A stretch of 64,000 bases of DNA from Gordonia sediminis (lineage in GTDB: Bacteria; Actinomycetota; Actinomycetes; Mycobacteriales; Mycobacteriaceae): NCBI GenBank assembly GCA_004193205.1, contig RZUM01000004.1, forward strand, positions 248,001 to 312,000, written 5' to 3'. This document shows positions 28,943 to 38,928 of the stretch, piece by piece. The notes beneath the pieces are model-generated. The model saw only the letters and a program-made list of their open reading frames with translations. It had not been told where the DNA came from and did not search any database. Numbering within the stretch: position 1 is the first letter of the stretch; each line of letters starts with the position of its first letter. The position numbers and the translations under genes are program-made.

Positions 28943-29020
28943 CACCGATTCCACCGTTGACCAGCGGCTATCCATACATGGAGGGTAACCGACACATAAA
29001 TGTTTGAGGGCCCCGCTGAT

Positions 29021-29215
29021 TTACCCGAGGTTGGCGGGGCTGCCGAGGAGATAGCCGTCGGCGGCGAGCATGTCGGCCGGTGACACCGACAGCGCCGCCC
29101 GACGCGCCACCTCCACACCCTCGATCTCGGGATCGGTGGCGCCCGCGACGACCGCCTCGAACATCTCCTGACAGAACGGCGACGGGGTGTGGTGGACGAT
29201 CAGGAGACGGCTCAC
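29021..29215 (-). pseudogene. 5' fragment of the flavodoxin gene (copy E)
   Basis: The GTG at 29215, with GGAGG upstream, opens MSRLLIVHHTPSPFCQEMFE and runs in frame for 64 codons to SPANLG, then TAA where the intact copy has a tyrosine codon. Beyond the stop, ISGALKH is still readable to about 29003 before homology ends, at the same gene position as in copy C. No C-terminal half follows. It is the outermost right-hand piece. Confidence 0.85.
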
Positions 29216-29455
29216 GCGGCTGACCTCCGGCGGGTGTCGGGTTCCGGGCTTCGATTCAGGGGCGATATAGCGGGCCCCGGCCGGGTCCCGCACTTCACGG
29301 CACGGGACACCGGGTGTCTTCGATCATGGCACGCGTCGCGTCACCCACCCGAAGACGACGCGAGGAATCCACGAGTCGCGTGCCGACCCATCCGAGCGCA
29401 GCCACGCCCCGAATAGCGATCGACATCCAGAACCCGCGCACCGAGGGAGCACACC

Positions 29456-29890
29456 ATGGTCGACGTCGCACGCACCTTCACCGTCGAACAGCCGTCGCAC
29501 GTCATCGTCGCCTACCTGCGGGACTTCGCCAACGCCGTCGAGTGGGATCCGGGCACGCAGAGATGTGAGCAGGTCGGTGCCGACCCGATCGGCGTCGGCA
29601 CCCGCTGGCACAACGTGTCGAAGCTCTACGGCATCACCACCGAACTGACCTACGAACTCACCGTCGACGATCCCGACCATCTCGTGTTCGTGGGCACCAA
29701 CAAGACGGCGACCACATCGGACGACCTGTCGGTCGGGGCGCTGAGCGAGAACCGCACCTCGGTGACCTACCACGCGCACGTGCGGTTCAACGGTGTGGCA
29801 CGAGCGGCAGACCCGATCGCACAACTCGCGTTCAACCGGCTCGCGGAGTCCGTCCCGCGGCAGATGACCGAGGTGCTCAACGCACTCTGA
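29456..29890 (+). CDS. SRPBCC (polyketide cyclase/START-like) protein
   Basis: 144 residues. Beta-alpha-beta SRPBCC fold signs are VARTFTVEQPSHVIVAYLRD, EWDPGTQRCEQVG, GTRWHNVSK and a long C-terminal helix (AFNRLAESVPRQMTEVLNAL). Such proteins bind hydrophobic ligands. No catalytic assignment can be made. GAGGGAGC upstream supports the ATG at 29456. It converges on the small membrane gene next to dapB. Confidence 0.85.
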   Translation: MVDVARTFTVEQPSHVIVAYLRDFANAVEWDPGTQRCEQVGADPIGVGTRWHNVSKLYGITTELTYELTVDDPDHLVFVGTNKTATTSDDLSVGALSENRTSVTYHAHVRFNGVARAADPIAQLAFNRLAESVPRQMTEVLNAL

Positions 29891-29905
29891 CCGCCGGCGA
29901 CCCAC

Positions 29906-30385
29906 TCACGACGACTTCCCGTGGAACTGCGCGACGGCCCGCTTCATCATCTCGCGGGCCCGGCTTCGGTCACCGGCATAGTCGTAGGCCCGCGCAATCC
30001 GGTAGGTGTTGTGCCAGTCGGACGGATCGGCTTCCCACTCCTGCTTGACCTGGGCGAACAGTTCGTCGGCGGCCTCGCGTTCGATGCGCCCCGATGGTCG
30101 CCGGGGCAGCGACGACACGTCGAGTTCGCGCCCCTCCTCGGCCATGATCCGCGCCAGACGCTGGTGTTCGATGCCGGCCCGCAACGTCGCGATGATCATC
30201 CAGGCGCCGATGAACGGCAGGATGAGCACACCGATCCCCAGGCCGATACCCGCGACGGTGCCCGACGAGATCAGATCGATGCCGCGCTGCCCGAGCAGCA
30301 CGAAGTACACGACGAGTGCGACGACGAAGAACCCGATCATCCAGACGATCGGGCGCGAGTCGCGCCGTTGCGGATCCGCAGCCAT
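29906..30385 (-). CDS. conserved membrane protein downstream of dapB (Rv2772c-like)
   Basis: 159 residues with two transmembrane helices (IVWMIGFFVVALVVYFVLLG, then GIGLGIGVLILPFIGAWMII) and a cytosolic helical C-terminus (DELFAQVKQEWEADPSDWHN followed by TYRIARAYDYAGDRSRAREM) resembling a single TPR-like hairpin pair. It begins five bases after the dapB stop. By position it corresponds to the M. tuberculosis gene after dapB. Function unknown. Confidence 0.8.
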   Translation of the reverse strand: MAADPQRRDSRPIVWMIGFFVVALVVYFVLLGQRGIDLISSGTVAGIGLGIGVLILPFIGAWMIIATLRAGIEHQRLARIMAEEGRELDVSSLPRRPSGRIEREAADELFAQVKQEWEADPSDWHNTYRIARAYDYAGDRSRAREMMKRAVAQFHGKSS

Positions 30386-30390
30386 ATCGC

Positions 30391-31185
<795 letters not shown>

Positions 31186-31202
31186 CTATTCGGCGACCGT
31201 CC

Positions 31203-31691
31203 TCAGAAGATCGGCGCACCGCCCCGCCGGTGCTCGAACACGAGCGACGTCGTGGTGCCGGCCACCTCCGGTCGTCCGTTGAGCATCTCGACGAACTGCC
31301 GCAGGCCGTCGGTGTCGGCGGCGGCCACGTGCAGCAGATAGTCGTCGGTCCCGGCCAGGAAGAACACGTCGATCACCGCGTCCTCCTGCTCGATCTCGCC
31401 GACGAAGTGCCGGATCTCTCCGCGGGCCTCGGACTGCAGACTGACCGCCACCATCGCGCGCAGCGGGCGCCCGACCGCGGCCGGGTCGACGTCGGCGAAG
31501 AATCCCCGGATGACGCCGAGCTCGACGAGACGGCGTACGCGACCGTGGCAGGTCGAGGGTGCGATGCCGGCACGTGCGGCCAGTTCGCTGTTGGGCATCC
31601 GGGCGTCGGTCTGCAGCAGTCGCAGCAGGGTGCGGTCGGTGTCGTCGAGCGCGGTTTCGGGGATCCGAACATCCTTCGGCGGGGGTGGCAT
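31203..31691 (-). CDS. aldR: Lrp/AsnC-family regulator of alanine dehydrogenase
   Basis: 162 residues. An AsnC-type helix-turn-helix (LDDTDRTLLRLLQTDARMPN, then SELAARAGIAPSTCHGRVRR) is followed by a RAM ligand-binding domain (VFFLAGTDDYLLHVAAADTD). It is transcribed away from ald with 149 bp between them, the arrangement of M. tuberculosis Rv2779c/ald. There AldR represses ald and is relieved by alanine or other amino acids. The same is inferred here. Confidence 0.9.
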   Translation of the reverse strand: MPPPPKDVRIPETALDDTDRTLLRLLQTDARMPNSELAARAGIAPSTCHGRVRRLVELGVIRGFFADVDPAAVGRPLRAMVAVSLQSEARGEIRHFVGEIEQEDAVIDVFFLAGTDDYLLHVAAADTDGLRQFVEMLNGRPEVAGTTTSLVFEHRRGGAPIF

Positions 31692-31707
31692 CCGAGACCT
31701 CCTTGTC

Positions 31708-31742
31708 GAATATTCTGCATTCAGATTGCCATTCTAGAGAAT
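31708..31742. promoter_or_regulatory. candidate AldR sites between aldR and ald
   Basis: In an unusually A/T-rich intergenic stretch there are two short symmetric sequences: GAATATTC at 31708-31715 and ATTCTAGAGAAT at 31731-31742 (arms ATTCT/AGAAT). Both contain ATTC/GAAT halves, as expected for a dimeric AsnC-type regulator binding repeated sites. Assignment to AldR is by position only. Confidence 0.4.
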
Positions 31743-31840
31743 CTTCTCCATCGATATTGTGGTCTCGTCGATGTTCCTTCACTCTGGATGGCACACGCAG
31801 CGCCGCGAACGCCCACTTCCCACATCGAGGAGCACCCGTC

Positions 31841-32941
31841 ATGCGCATCGGCATCCCCACCGAGATCAAGAACAACGAGTACCGCGTCGCCATCACCCCG
31901 GCCGGTGTCGCCGAGCTGCATCATCGCGGCCACGACGTCGTCATCCAGACCGGTGCCGGCGAGGGCTCGGCCATGCACGACAACGACTACAAGGAGGCCG
32001 GTGCGCAGATCCTTTCCACCGCCGAGCAGGTGTGGGAGCAGGCCGATCTGCTGCTCAAGGTGAAGGAGCCCATCGAGCCGGAGTACCCACTGCTGCGCGA
32101 AGGGCAGACCCTGTTCACCTACCTGCACCTGGCCGCCAGCCGGCCGTGCACCGAGGCGCTGCTCGCGTCGAAAACGACGTCGATCGCCTACGAAACGGTC
32201 CGCGCGGCCGACGGGTCGCTGCCGCTACTGGCACCGATGAGTGAGGTCGCCGGGCGACTCGCACCCCAGGTCGGCGCCTACCACCTGATGCGGTCCGAAG
32301 GCGGGCGCGGCGTCCTGATGGGTGGTGTCCCGGGCACCGAACCCGCCGACGTCGTCGTCATCGGCGCCGGCGTCAGCGGCGTCAACGCGGCCACCATCGC
32401 CGTCGGCATGGGGGCGCAGGTCACCGTCTTCGATCTCGACATCGCGAAGCTCCGCGCGATCGACGCCCGGTTCGCCGGTCGTGTGCACACCCGCTACAGC
32501 ACCAAGCTCGCCCTCGCCGAAGCCATCCGCGAGGCCGACCTCGTCATCGGCGCGGTCCTCGTGCCCGGCGCGAAAGCTCCGGTTCTGGTGCCGAACAGCC
32601 TTGTCGCGCAGATGAAGCCGGGCGCCGTGCTCGTCGACATCTCGATCGATCAGGGTGGATGCTTCGAGGACTCGCACCCCACGACCCACGACGACCCGAC
32701 GTTCCGGGTGCACGACACCGTGTTCTACTGCGTGGCGAATATGCCGGGAACCGTCGCACGGACCTCGACGCTCGCGCTCACCGGTGCGACGCTCCCGTAT
32801 GTACTTCGGCTCGCCGACCAGGGCTGGGAACGGGCATGCCGCGACGACGCGTCGTTGGTGGCCGGGCTGTCCACCCACGACGGCGCGCTTTATTGCCCGG
32901 AAGTCGGTGCAGCACTGGATATCCCGGTCGCGGCGTTCTAA
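31841..32941 (+). CDS. ald: L-alanine dehydrogenase
   Basis: 366 residues. Lys75 (KVKEP) and His96 (YLHLAA) are the catalytic/pyruvate-binding residues known from mycobacterial Ald. The NAD loop is [14 protein letters not shown] near 170. It interconverts L-alanine and pyruvate plus ammonia with NAD(H). The ATG at 31841 has GAGGAG upstream and starts [17 protein letters not shown]. It is divergent from the AsnC-type regulator and followed by a repeat block. Confidence 0.97.
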   Translation: MRIGIPTEIKNNEYRVAITPAGVAELHHRGHDVVIQTGAGEGSAMHDNDYKEAGAQILSTAEQVWEQADLLLKVKEPIEPEYPLLREGQTLFTYLHLAASRPCTEALLASKTTSIAYETVRAADGSLPLLAPMSEVAGRLAPQVGAYHLMRSEGGRGVLMGGVPGTEPADVVVIGAGVSGVNAATIAVGMGAQVTVFDLDIAKLRAIDARFAGRVHTRYSTKLALAEAIREADLVIGAVLVPGAKAPVLVPNSLVAQMKPGAVLVDISIDQGGCFEDSHPTTHDDPTFRVHDTVFYCVANMPGTVARTSTLALTGATLPYVLRLADQGWERACRDDASLVAGLSTHDGALYCPEVGAALDIPVAAF

Positions 32942-32956
32942 CCGGCTCTAACCGCC

Positions 32957-33372
32957 GGTCGAGTAGCGTGCGAGCCCGCGAGCCCGCGTATCGAGACCAC
33001 CGCAACCACCCACCGCTGGTCGAGTAGCGTGCGAGCCCGTGAGCCCGCGTATCGAGACCACCCCAGCCGCAAGTGGTCTCGATACATCACTCGCCTAGCG
33101 GCTCGCGACACTCGACCAGCGGAGAGCTCGTGACGACCTCTGGCCACCCCACCGCTGGTCGAGTAGCGTGCGAGCCCGCGAGCCCGCGTATCGAGACCAC
33201 CTTGCCCCACCGCCGGTCGAGTAGCGTGCGAGCCCGTGAGCCCGCGTATCGAGACCACCTCGGCCGCAAGTGGTCTCGATACATCACTCGCCTAGCGGCT
33301 CGCGATTACTCGACCAGCGGAGAGCTCGTGACACTCGACCACCTTTGGAAGCGGCGACTACTCGACCAGCAG
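32957..33372. repeat. palindromic intergenic repeat array
   Basis: Six copies of a 45-bp unit that begins GGTCGAGTAGCG and ends GCGTATCGAGACCACC lie at 32957, 33018, 33075 (inverted), 33157, 33215 and 33272 (inverted). Two short end fragments (CTCGACCA) follow, to 33372. The three-unit block forward-forward-inverted is itself duplicated with a period of about 197-200 bp. Forward and inverted units can pair into long hairpins, which may end transcription between the convergent ald and NRDE genes. The 445-bp gap holds no gene. Related repeats are, to my knowledge, common between genes of Gordonia-like actinobacteria. Confidence 0.9.
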
Positions 33373-33386
33373 AACCAGTCGCTCGC

Positions 33387-34157
33387 TCAGAATCGGATCG
33401 TCGTGGTTCCGCGCTGCCGGCCCCGCCATCCGAACCGACGCTCGGTGATGTCGCCGTGCCCGTCGTATCCCACCCGCAGCACCGTCGATGCCCGGGTGCC
33501 GTAGCCGGGCATGTTCACGAAGATCGGTGACAGGTCGCTCTCCCGCTCCTCGGGGACGCCGGTGTCGGGCAGCAACGCGGCATCGGGGCGGGTCTCGTCG
33601 CGCAGCAGATCCAGATACCGTTCGACGGACGCGTCCCGACGATCCGCGGAAACGAGTTCGGTGAGTGCGGCCGCACCGTCGGTCACCTTGGGCCAGTCAC
33701 TGTCGAGGGCACCGTTGGACAGTCCGTGCACGCCCGGCGGAACGCGCCGCGCCACCGGCGCCGGCCAGTTGGTCGCCCACCACAGCTCGTCGTCGTCGCC
33801 GACGAGCAGGTTCACCGGCTGATAGTCCTCGGCCCGTTCGACGACCCGCCGCGCGAAAGACTCGGGATCGTCGGTGCCAGTGAGGAACTGCACGGGCAGC
33901 TCCCCGCGCGAGTGCGGTCCGGCAACCTCGGCGCGCAGTCCGTCGCGGACGTTGGTCACCATCGCGACCCGCGACGGCCGCTCCGCGTGCACTCCCATCC
34001 AGGTACCGCCGGCGAGCCGGTCGCGGCCGGCGACGATGGGTAGGTCGGGCCAGCGCGACAGAGCCAGCGTCCTGCGACGATGGAACTCGTCACGGTTCGC
34101 CGCGACGACGAGCCGCAGCTCCGGATGGGTGTCCCACGCGAACAAGATCAGGCACAT
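33387..34157 (-). CDS. NRDE/TANGO2-family protein
   Basis: 256 residues starting MCLILFAWDTHPELRLVVAA, with the NRDE signature AANRDEFHRR at about 18-27 and the conserved GGTWMGVH and GLSNG motifs. The Cys2 N-terminus suits an N-terminal-nucleophile-like fold. TANGO2 relatives have been linked to haem or lipid handling, but the bacterial role is not settled. It lies 12 bases upstream of the DUF294 gene's stop on the same strand. Confidence 0.85.
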   Translation of the reverse strand: MCLILFAWDTHPELRLVVAANRDEFHRRRTLALSRWPDLPIVAGRDRLAGGTWMGVHAERPSRVAMVTNVRDGLRAEVAGPHSRGELPVQFLTGTDDPESFARRVVERAEDYQPVNLLVGDDDELWWATNWPAPVARRVPPGVHGLSNGALDSDWPKVTDGAAALTELVSADRRDASVERYLDLLRDETRPDAALLPDTGVPEERESDLSPIFVNMPGYGTRASTVLRVGYDGHGDITERRFGWRGRQRGTTTIRF

Positions 34158-34168
34158 ATCCGTTCACC

Positions 34169-35656
34169 TCATCTCATCTGTTCGGTGATCGGCAGGTAGT
34201 GGCTCATGTTGCCCATCCGGCGCTGGGCGCCCGCGACCTCGCGAACCGCCTGCGCGACAAGGCTGCGGTCCAGCGGCGACAGCCGTTTCATGTCCAGCTC
34301 GTCGCTGACCGGTTCACCCCGGTCGAACTGGGCGACCTGATAGGTGAGCCGAATGCGTTGCAGCACATCGAACACCTCGATCAGGGTTCTCGCGTGATCG
34401 TCGGGCAGCATCGGAGAACCGGCGGCGGACCGCAGCCGGGACCGGGTGTCGAGCTCGGTCGACTCCACGCTGAGCGCCGCCCATCGGGCGATGTTGACCA
34501 GCGGGGTCAGCGCGTGGTGTTTGATGTCGAAGGTGCCGGCCCGGCCGGTCAGGACGTCACGGATCGACCGCAGCCGCGCCTTCTCCGCCAGGGACTCGTG
34601 CAGCAGCAGCGCCAGTGTGGCGGGATGAGCCCGCAGATCGGCGAACACCTCTGCCACCGCCGACAGACCCTGATCACCCCAGATCGGGCGGGCGTCGAGC
34701 AGCAGCGACGTGAAGATCATGCCCTTGTTCTCCAGCGGCGCGTCCAGCCACTGCCGCGCGGCCGACCGCCACTGCGCATGGGTACGCGCGAACAGCGGCA
34801 TCGATGCGATGGCCCCGTTGGTGTCGACCGTCATGCCCGCGCCCCGAAGGATCTCGTCGATCTCCGCGAACGCCTCGCGGTAGACGATGATCCGATCATC
34901 GGTCACCGAATCGTCGAAGGAGACCGCCGAGTCGACGTCGGAGGTGAGCACCGGCTCGCGACGCGCGTTGCTGCCCAACGACAGCCACGTCACGGCGTCG
35001 GGATCGAGATCAGGGTGCCCGGCCAGCACGAGTTCGAGTGCACGCCGCACCACCGCGTCGTGGATCAGCGAGGCGATCGCGGTGATCTCGTGCACCGGCT
35101 CGCTGCGGCGCAACATGTCCGCCATCAGGTAGGGCACCCGGCGGGCGCGTGAGATGAGCGCCTCGACCGACGCCGCCCGCGACACCTGTCCCCGCAACGC
35201 GATTCCGGGTCCCGACGGCGCGGCGACGAAGTCGGCCGCGGACACCACGCCAACGACATCACCGGCAGGGTCGACGACCGGCAGCACTGCCAGATCGCGA
35301 TCGAGCAGTTCGGTGAGCGCGTCGACCGCAGCGGTCCCCCGGGGAACCGTCGGGCACTCCGCGGTGACGAGATCACCGACGGGCGTATCGAGGGTGCGGC
35401 CCTCCGCGATGACCCGGGCCCGGAAGTCGGCGTCGGTCGCAAGGCCGTAGCGGCCCTGCCCCAACGGGATCAACACGTAGTTCTGGCCGCGACCGGTGAT
35501 CAGAGCGGCCGCCTCACGAACCGTCATCGTCGGCGACCCGAGGACCGGTTCGGTCGCGATCAGATCATCGACGATGGAGTTACCGGACCCGGCCGGTTCA
35601 CGGCGTAGCGGAACGGTCAGTTTGTCGCCGTGCGGACGGCGCCCCTGGTCGCTCAC
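34169..35656 (-). CDS. CBS-domain protein with DUF294 nucleotidyltransferase
   Basis: 495 residues. Two CBS motifs occupy roughly residues 25-155 (LGSPTMTVREAAALI and LAVLPVVDPAGDVVGVVSAA). The DUF294 nucleotidyltransferase-like core has GSNARREPVLTSDVDSAVSF, where GSxARRE and DxD are the catalytic pattern of the GlnD-like fold. A helical C-terminal domain follows. CBS pairs usually sense adenine nucleotides. The protein target is unknown. The GTG at 35656 has GGAAGGG upstream; a GTG at 35698 is a longer alternative. Confidence 0.85.
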   Translation of the reverse strand: MSDQGRRPHGDKLTVPLRREPAGSGNSIVDDLIATEPVLGSPTMTVREAAALITGRGQNYVLIPLGQGRYGLATDADFRARVIAEGRTLDTPVGDLVTAECPTVPRGTAAVDALTELLDRDLAVLPVVDPAGDVVGVVSAADFVAAPSGPGIALRGQVSRAASVEALISRARRVPYLMADMLRRSEPVHEITAIASLIHDAVVRRALELVLAGHPDLDPDAVTWLSLGSNARREPVLTSDVDSAVSFDDSVTDDRIIVYREAFAEIDEILRGAGMTVDTNGAIASMPLFARTHAQWRSAARQWLDAPLENKGMIFTSLLLDARPIWGDQGLSAVAEVFADLRAHPATLALLLHESLAEKARLRSIRDVLTGRAGTFDIKHHALTPLVNIARWAALSVESTELDTRSRLRSAAGSPMLPDDHARTLIEVFDVLQRIRLTYQVAQFDRGEPVSDELDMKRLSPLDRSLVAQAVREVAGAQRRMGNMSHYLPITEQMR

Positions 35657-35782
35657 GTTCGCCGAACCCTTCCCGGTCTCACGACCTTTCCCGATCACAC
35701 GACGACGCGAACCGCCCTCCGGCAGACTCGGCCGGCGCTATGCCGGCGGGTCACACGGAGGGCGGTTCGGCGTACCCGTCTT

Positions 35783-38092
35783 CTAGGCGTCCACGGTCTC
35801 GGGAGCCTTCTCCGACTCCTCGTCGACCGGCACCAGGCTGATCTTGCCGCGCTCGTCGATGTCGGCGATCTCCACGCGCAACTTGGACCCGACGTTCACC
35901 ACGTCCTCGACCTTGTTGACGCGCTTGCCCTTGCCGAGCTTCGAGATGTGCACCAGACCATCGCGACCCGGCAGCAGCGACACGAACGCACCGAACGCGG
36001 TGGTCTTGACGACGGTGCCGAGGAAGCGCTCGCCCACCTTGGGCAGCTGCGGGTTGGCGATCGCGTTGACCTTGTCGATCGCGGCCTGCGCCGACTCGCC
36101 GTCGGCGGCGCCGATGAACACGGTGCCGTCGTCCTCGATGGAGATGTTGGCGCCGGTCTCCTCGGTGATGCCGTTGATCGTCTTGCCCTTGGGTCCGATC
36201 AGCTCACCGATCTTGTCCACCGGGATCTTGATGGTGGTGATGCGCGGGGCGTACGGGCTCATCTCGTCGGGCTCGTCGATGGCCTCGGCCATCACGTCGA
36301 GGATGGTCAGCCGCGCATCCTTCGCCTGGCTCAGCGCACCGGCGAGCACGTGGCTCGGGATGCCGTCGAGCTTGGTGTCGAGCTGCAGGGCGGTGACGAA
36401 GTCCTTGGTACCCGCGACCTTGAAGTCCATGTCTCCGAACGCATCCTCGGCCCCGAGGATGTCGGTCAGCGCGACATACCGCGTCTGTCCGTCGACCTCG
36501 TCGGACACCAGACCCATCGCGATACCGGCGACCGGCGCCTTGAGCGGCACACCGGCGTTGAGCAGCGACATCGTCGAGGCACACACCGAACCCATCGAGG
36601 TGGAACCGTTGGAGCCCAACGCCTCCGAGACCTGACGGATCGCATACGGGAACTCGTCGACGCTCGGGATCACCGGCACGAGAGCACGTTCGGCCAGCGC
36701 GCCGTGTCCGATCTCGCGACGCTTCGGCGAACCGACGCGGCCGGTCTCACCCGTCGAATACGGCGGGAAGTTGTAGTGGTGCATGTAGCGCTTGGACGTC
36801 TCGGGTCCGAGCGAGTCGATCTGCTGCGCCATCTTCACCATGTCGAGGGTGGTGACGCCCATGATCTGGGTCTCGCCACGCTCGAACAGCGAGCTTCCGT
36901 GTGCACGCGGGATGACCGCTACCTCGGCCGAGAGCGACCGGATGTCGGTGATCCCGCGACCGTCGATGCGGAAGTGGTCGGTGAGGATGCGCTGGCGGAC
37001 CAGCTTCTTGGTCAGCGAGCGGTAGGCGGCGCCGATCTCCTTCTCACGTCCCTCGAACTGCTCGCCGAGCTGTCCGAGGATGTCGGCCTTGAGCTCGTCG
37101 GTCTTGTCGTCGCGCTCCTGCTTGCCGGCGATCGTCAGGATCTGGGCCAGACGATCGGTCGCGGCACCCGCGACGGCGTCGTAGACATCGGACTCATAGG
37201 GCGGGAACAGCGGGAACTCGCCGGTCTCCTTGGCCGCCGCGGCAGCCAGCACCTTCTGCGCTTCGCACAGGCGGGCGATGAACGGCTTGGCGGCCTCGAG
37301 CCCCTCGGCGACGATCGCCTCCGTCGGTGCCTGGGCCCCGCCGGCGATGATGTCGATGACGTTCTCGGTGGCCTCCGCCTCGACCATCATGATCGCGACG
37401 TCCGGAGTGGAACCCTCGCTGTTTCCATTCGACCCGCTCGCTTCGCTCCCGGCGTCGTCAACAATGCGGCCGGCGACGACCATGTCGAAGACTGCGCCTT
37501 CGAGCTGCTCGACGGTGGGGAACGCAACCCACTGACCGGCCTTGTTCTCGTCAGTCGGGATCAGCGCGACACGCACGCCGCCGACCGGGCCGGAGAACGG
37601 CAGGCCGGCGAGCTGGGTGGAGGCCGACGCCGCGTTGATCGCGACGACGTCGTAGAGGTCCTTGGGGTCGAGAGACAGCACGGTCACGACGACCTGGATC
37701 TCGTTGCGCAGGCCGTCGACGAACGACGGGCGCAGCGGACGGTCGATGAGCCGGCAGGTCAGGATGGCGTCGGTGGACGGGCGGCCCTCGCGACGGAAGA
37801 ACGAGCCGGGGATGCGACCCGCGGCGTACATGCGCTCCTCGACGTCGACGGTCAGCGGGAAGAAGTCGAAGTGCTCCTTCGGCTGCTTCGATGCCGCGGT
37901 GGTGGACAGCAGCATGGTCTCGTCGTCGAGGTAGGCGGTCACCGAGCCGGCGGCCTGCAGGGCGAGGCGTCCGGTCTCGAAGCGGATGGTGCGGGTACCG
38001 AAGCTGCCGTTGTCGATGACGGCGGTGGCTTCGGTGATCGCGTCGTCATAGTCGGAGTCGAAATCCTGCTCCGGGGTTGTCACATCGGTCAT
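35783..38092 (-). CDS. pnp: polynucleotide phosphorylase / guanosine pentaphosphate synthetase
   Basis: 769 residues. Two RNase PH domains are followed by a KH domain ([14 protein letters not shown] near 620) and an S1 domain ([20 protein letters not shown]) at the C-terminus. It degrades RNA 3'-5' by phosphorolysis; actinobacterial forms are also called GpsI. Between the core domains, near residues 213-228, is a low-complexity insert ([16 protein letters not shown]) that mycobacterial PNPases seem to lack. The ATG at 38092 begins [14 protein letters not shown]. It lies downstream of rpsO, separated by a strong terminator. Confidence 0.97.
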   Translation of the reverse strand: MTDVTTPEQDFDSDYDDAITEATAVIDNGSFGTRTIRFETGRLALQAAGSVTAYLDDETMLLSTTAASKQPKEHFDFFPLTVDVEERMYAAGRIPGSFFRREGRPSTDAILTCRLIDRPLRPSFVDGLRNEIQVVVTVLSLDPKDLYDVVAINAASASTQLAGLPFSGPVGGVRVALIPTDENKAGQWVAFPTVEQLEGAVFDMVVAGRIVDDAGSEASGSNGNSEGSTPDVAIMMVEAEATENVIDIIAGGAQAPTEAIVAEGLEAAKPFIARLCEAQKVLAAAAAKETGEFPLFPPYESDVYDAVAGAATDRLAQILTIAGKQERDDKTDELKADILGQLGEQFEGREKEIGAAYRSLTKKLVRQRILTDHFRIDGRGITDIRSLSAEVAVIPRAHGSSLFERGETQIMGVTTLDMVKMAQQIDSLGPETSKRYMHHYNFPPYSTGETGRVGSPKRREIGHGALAERALVPVIPSVDEFPYAIRQVSEALGSNGSTSMGSVCASTMSLLNAGVPLKAPVAGIAMGLVSDEVDGQTRYVALTDILGAEDAFGDMDFKVAGTKDFVTALQLDTKLDGIPSHVLAGALSQAKDARLTILDVMAEAIDEPDEMSPYAPRITTIKIPVDKIGELIGPKGKTINGITEETGANISIEDDGTVFIGAADGESAQAAIDKVNAIANPQLPKVGERFLGTVVKTTAFGAFVSLLPGRDGLVHISKLGKGKRVNKVEDVVNVGSKLRVEIADIDERGKISLVPVDEESEKAPETVDA

Positions 38093-38432
38093 GTGGTTCA
38101 GATGGTCCCTTCGTGTCGACCGCCGCCTGCGGCGATCGCGGTGGTGGTACGGGCCGACGGTCCCGTCCGGCATCGTGACGTGTGCACACGTCAGTACATA
38201 CCGCCGAGGTCGGCTCGGAACGTGGCGAGAGAGCACTGCCGGTCGTGCGCGGCGCGAATCGAGTGCGCGCCGTCGTTCTTGCGCAGACGGCCTTCGATCG
38301 AAGCGGCCGGAACTCGAGGTTCCGGCGGCCACTACCGAGGACCGATCTGTCGTTCTCACGTCCAGCAGGACTTTCACGGCAACGATCACTGGTCAGCCTA
38401 TCATCGTGGGCCGACCGTCCAGGAAACGTCTC
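38093..38432. other. pnp upstream region, no gene supported
   Basis: Between pnp and the rpsO terminator I see no convincing gene. The stretch is GC-rich and holds several short self-complementary segments (GCGCGGCGCG near 38256, for example). It should contain the pnp promoter and leader, often a site of autoregulation by PNPase and RNase III in other bacteria. No specific element is identified. Confidence 0.5.
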
Positions 38433-38460
38433 GGCCGCCCCCGCGGTGGCGGGGGCGGCC
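38433..38460 (-). terminator. rpsO terminator hairpin
   Basis: A perfect 12-bp stem (GGCCGCCCCCGC with its complement) with a four-base loop, 26 bases after the rpsO stop. Only a weak T-rich stretch follows on the minus strand, common for actinobacterial terminators. Confidence 0.75.
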
Positions 38461-38486
38461 CAGATGAAGATGAAGGTCTTCGAGTC

Positions 38487-38756
38487 TCAGCGACGCAGGC
38501 CGAGGCGCTCGATCAGCGAACGGTAACGCTCGATGTCGACCTTGGCGACGTACTTGAGCAGACGGCGACGACGACCGACGAGCAGCAGCAGACCGCGGCG
38601 GCTGTGGTGATCGTGCTTGTGCTGCTTGAGGTGCTCGGTCAGGTCGGTGATGCGCTTGGTCAGCAGCGCGACCTGGGCCTCGGGCGAACCGGTGTCGGTC
38701 TCGTGCAGCCCGTACTCGGTGAGGATGGTCTTCTTCTCGGCAGCAGTCAGTGCCAT
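38487..38756 (-). CDS. rpsO: 30S ribosomal protein S15
   Basis: 89 residues, full S15 length. [20 protein letters not shown] and [20 protein letters not shown] are the conserved 16S rRNA-binding regions. S15 is a primary binder of the 16S central domain. CAGGAG lies upstream of the ATG at 38756. The rpsO-pnp order is widespread in bacteria. Confidence 0.98.
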   Translation of the reverse strand: MALTAAEKKTILTEYGLHETDTGSPEAQVALLTKRITDLTEHLKQHKHDHHSRRGLLLLVGRRRRLLKYVAKVDIERYRSLIERLGLRR

Positions 38757-38928
38757 GGAGATACTCCTGGATTCTCAGTCCCGCGTTCTCTGTGAGCCTC
38801 CGTCGGCATCCACCCGGATGTCGGAAGGCGGCGCGCCACCGCGGACCGCAGCAACGCCAGTCGTCCAATCTACCAGCACCGCCCCGACCAGCCCAAATCG
38901 GCGACCGGCCGTTCACCTCGCCCCGTGG

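Noticed and set aside
22517-29215. Insertion sequence or integrase responsible for the flavodoxin fragments
   Set aside because: No transposase or integrase reading frame, and no clear terminal inverted repeats, could be seen within the span.
32957-33372. CRISPR array
   Set aside because: Units are palindromic, partly inverted and separated by unequal, similar spacers; no cas genes. It is an intergenic hairpin-repeat array.
35630-38467. Open frame of 945 codons on the plus strand over pnp
   Set aside because: It is antisense to a clearly conserved PNPase. High GC keeps the opposite strand free of stops, and the translation has no recognisable domain.
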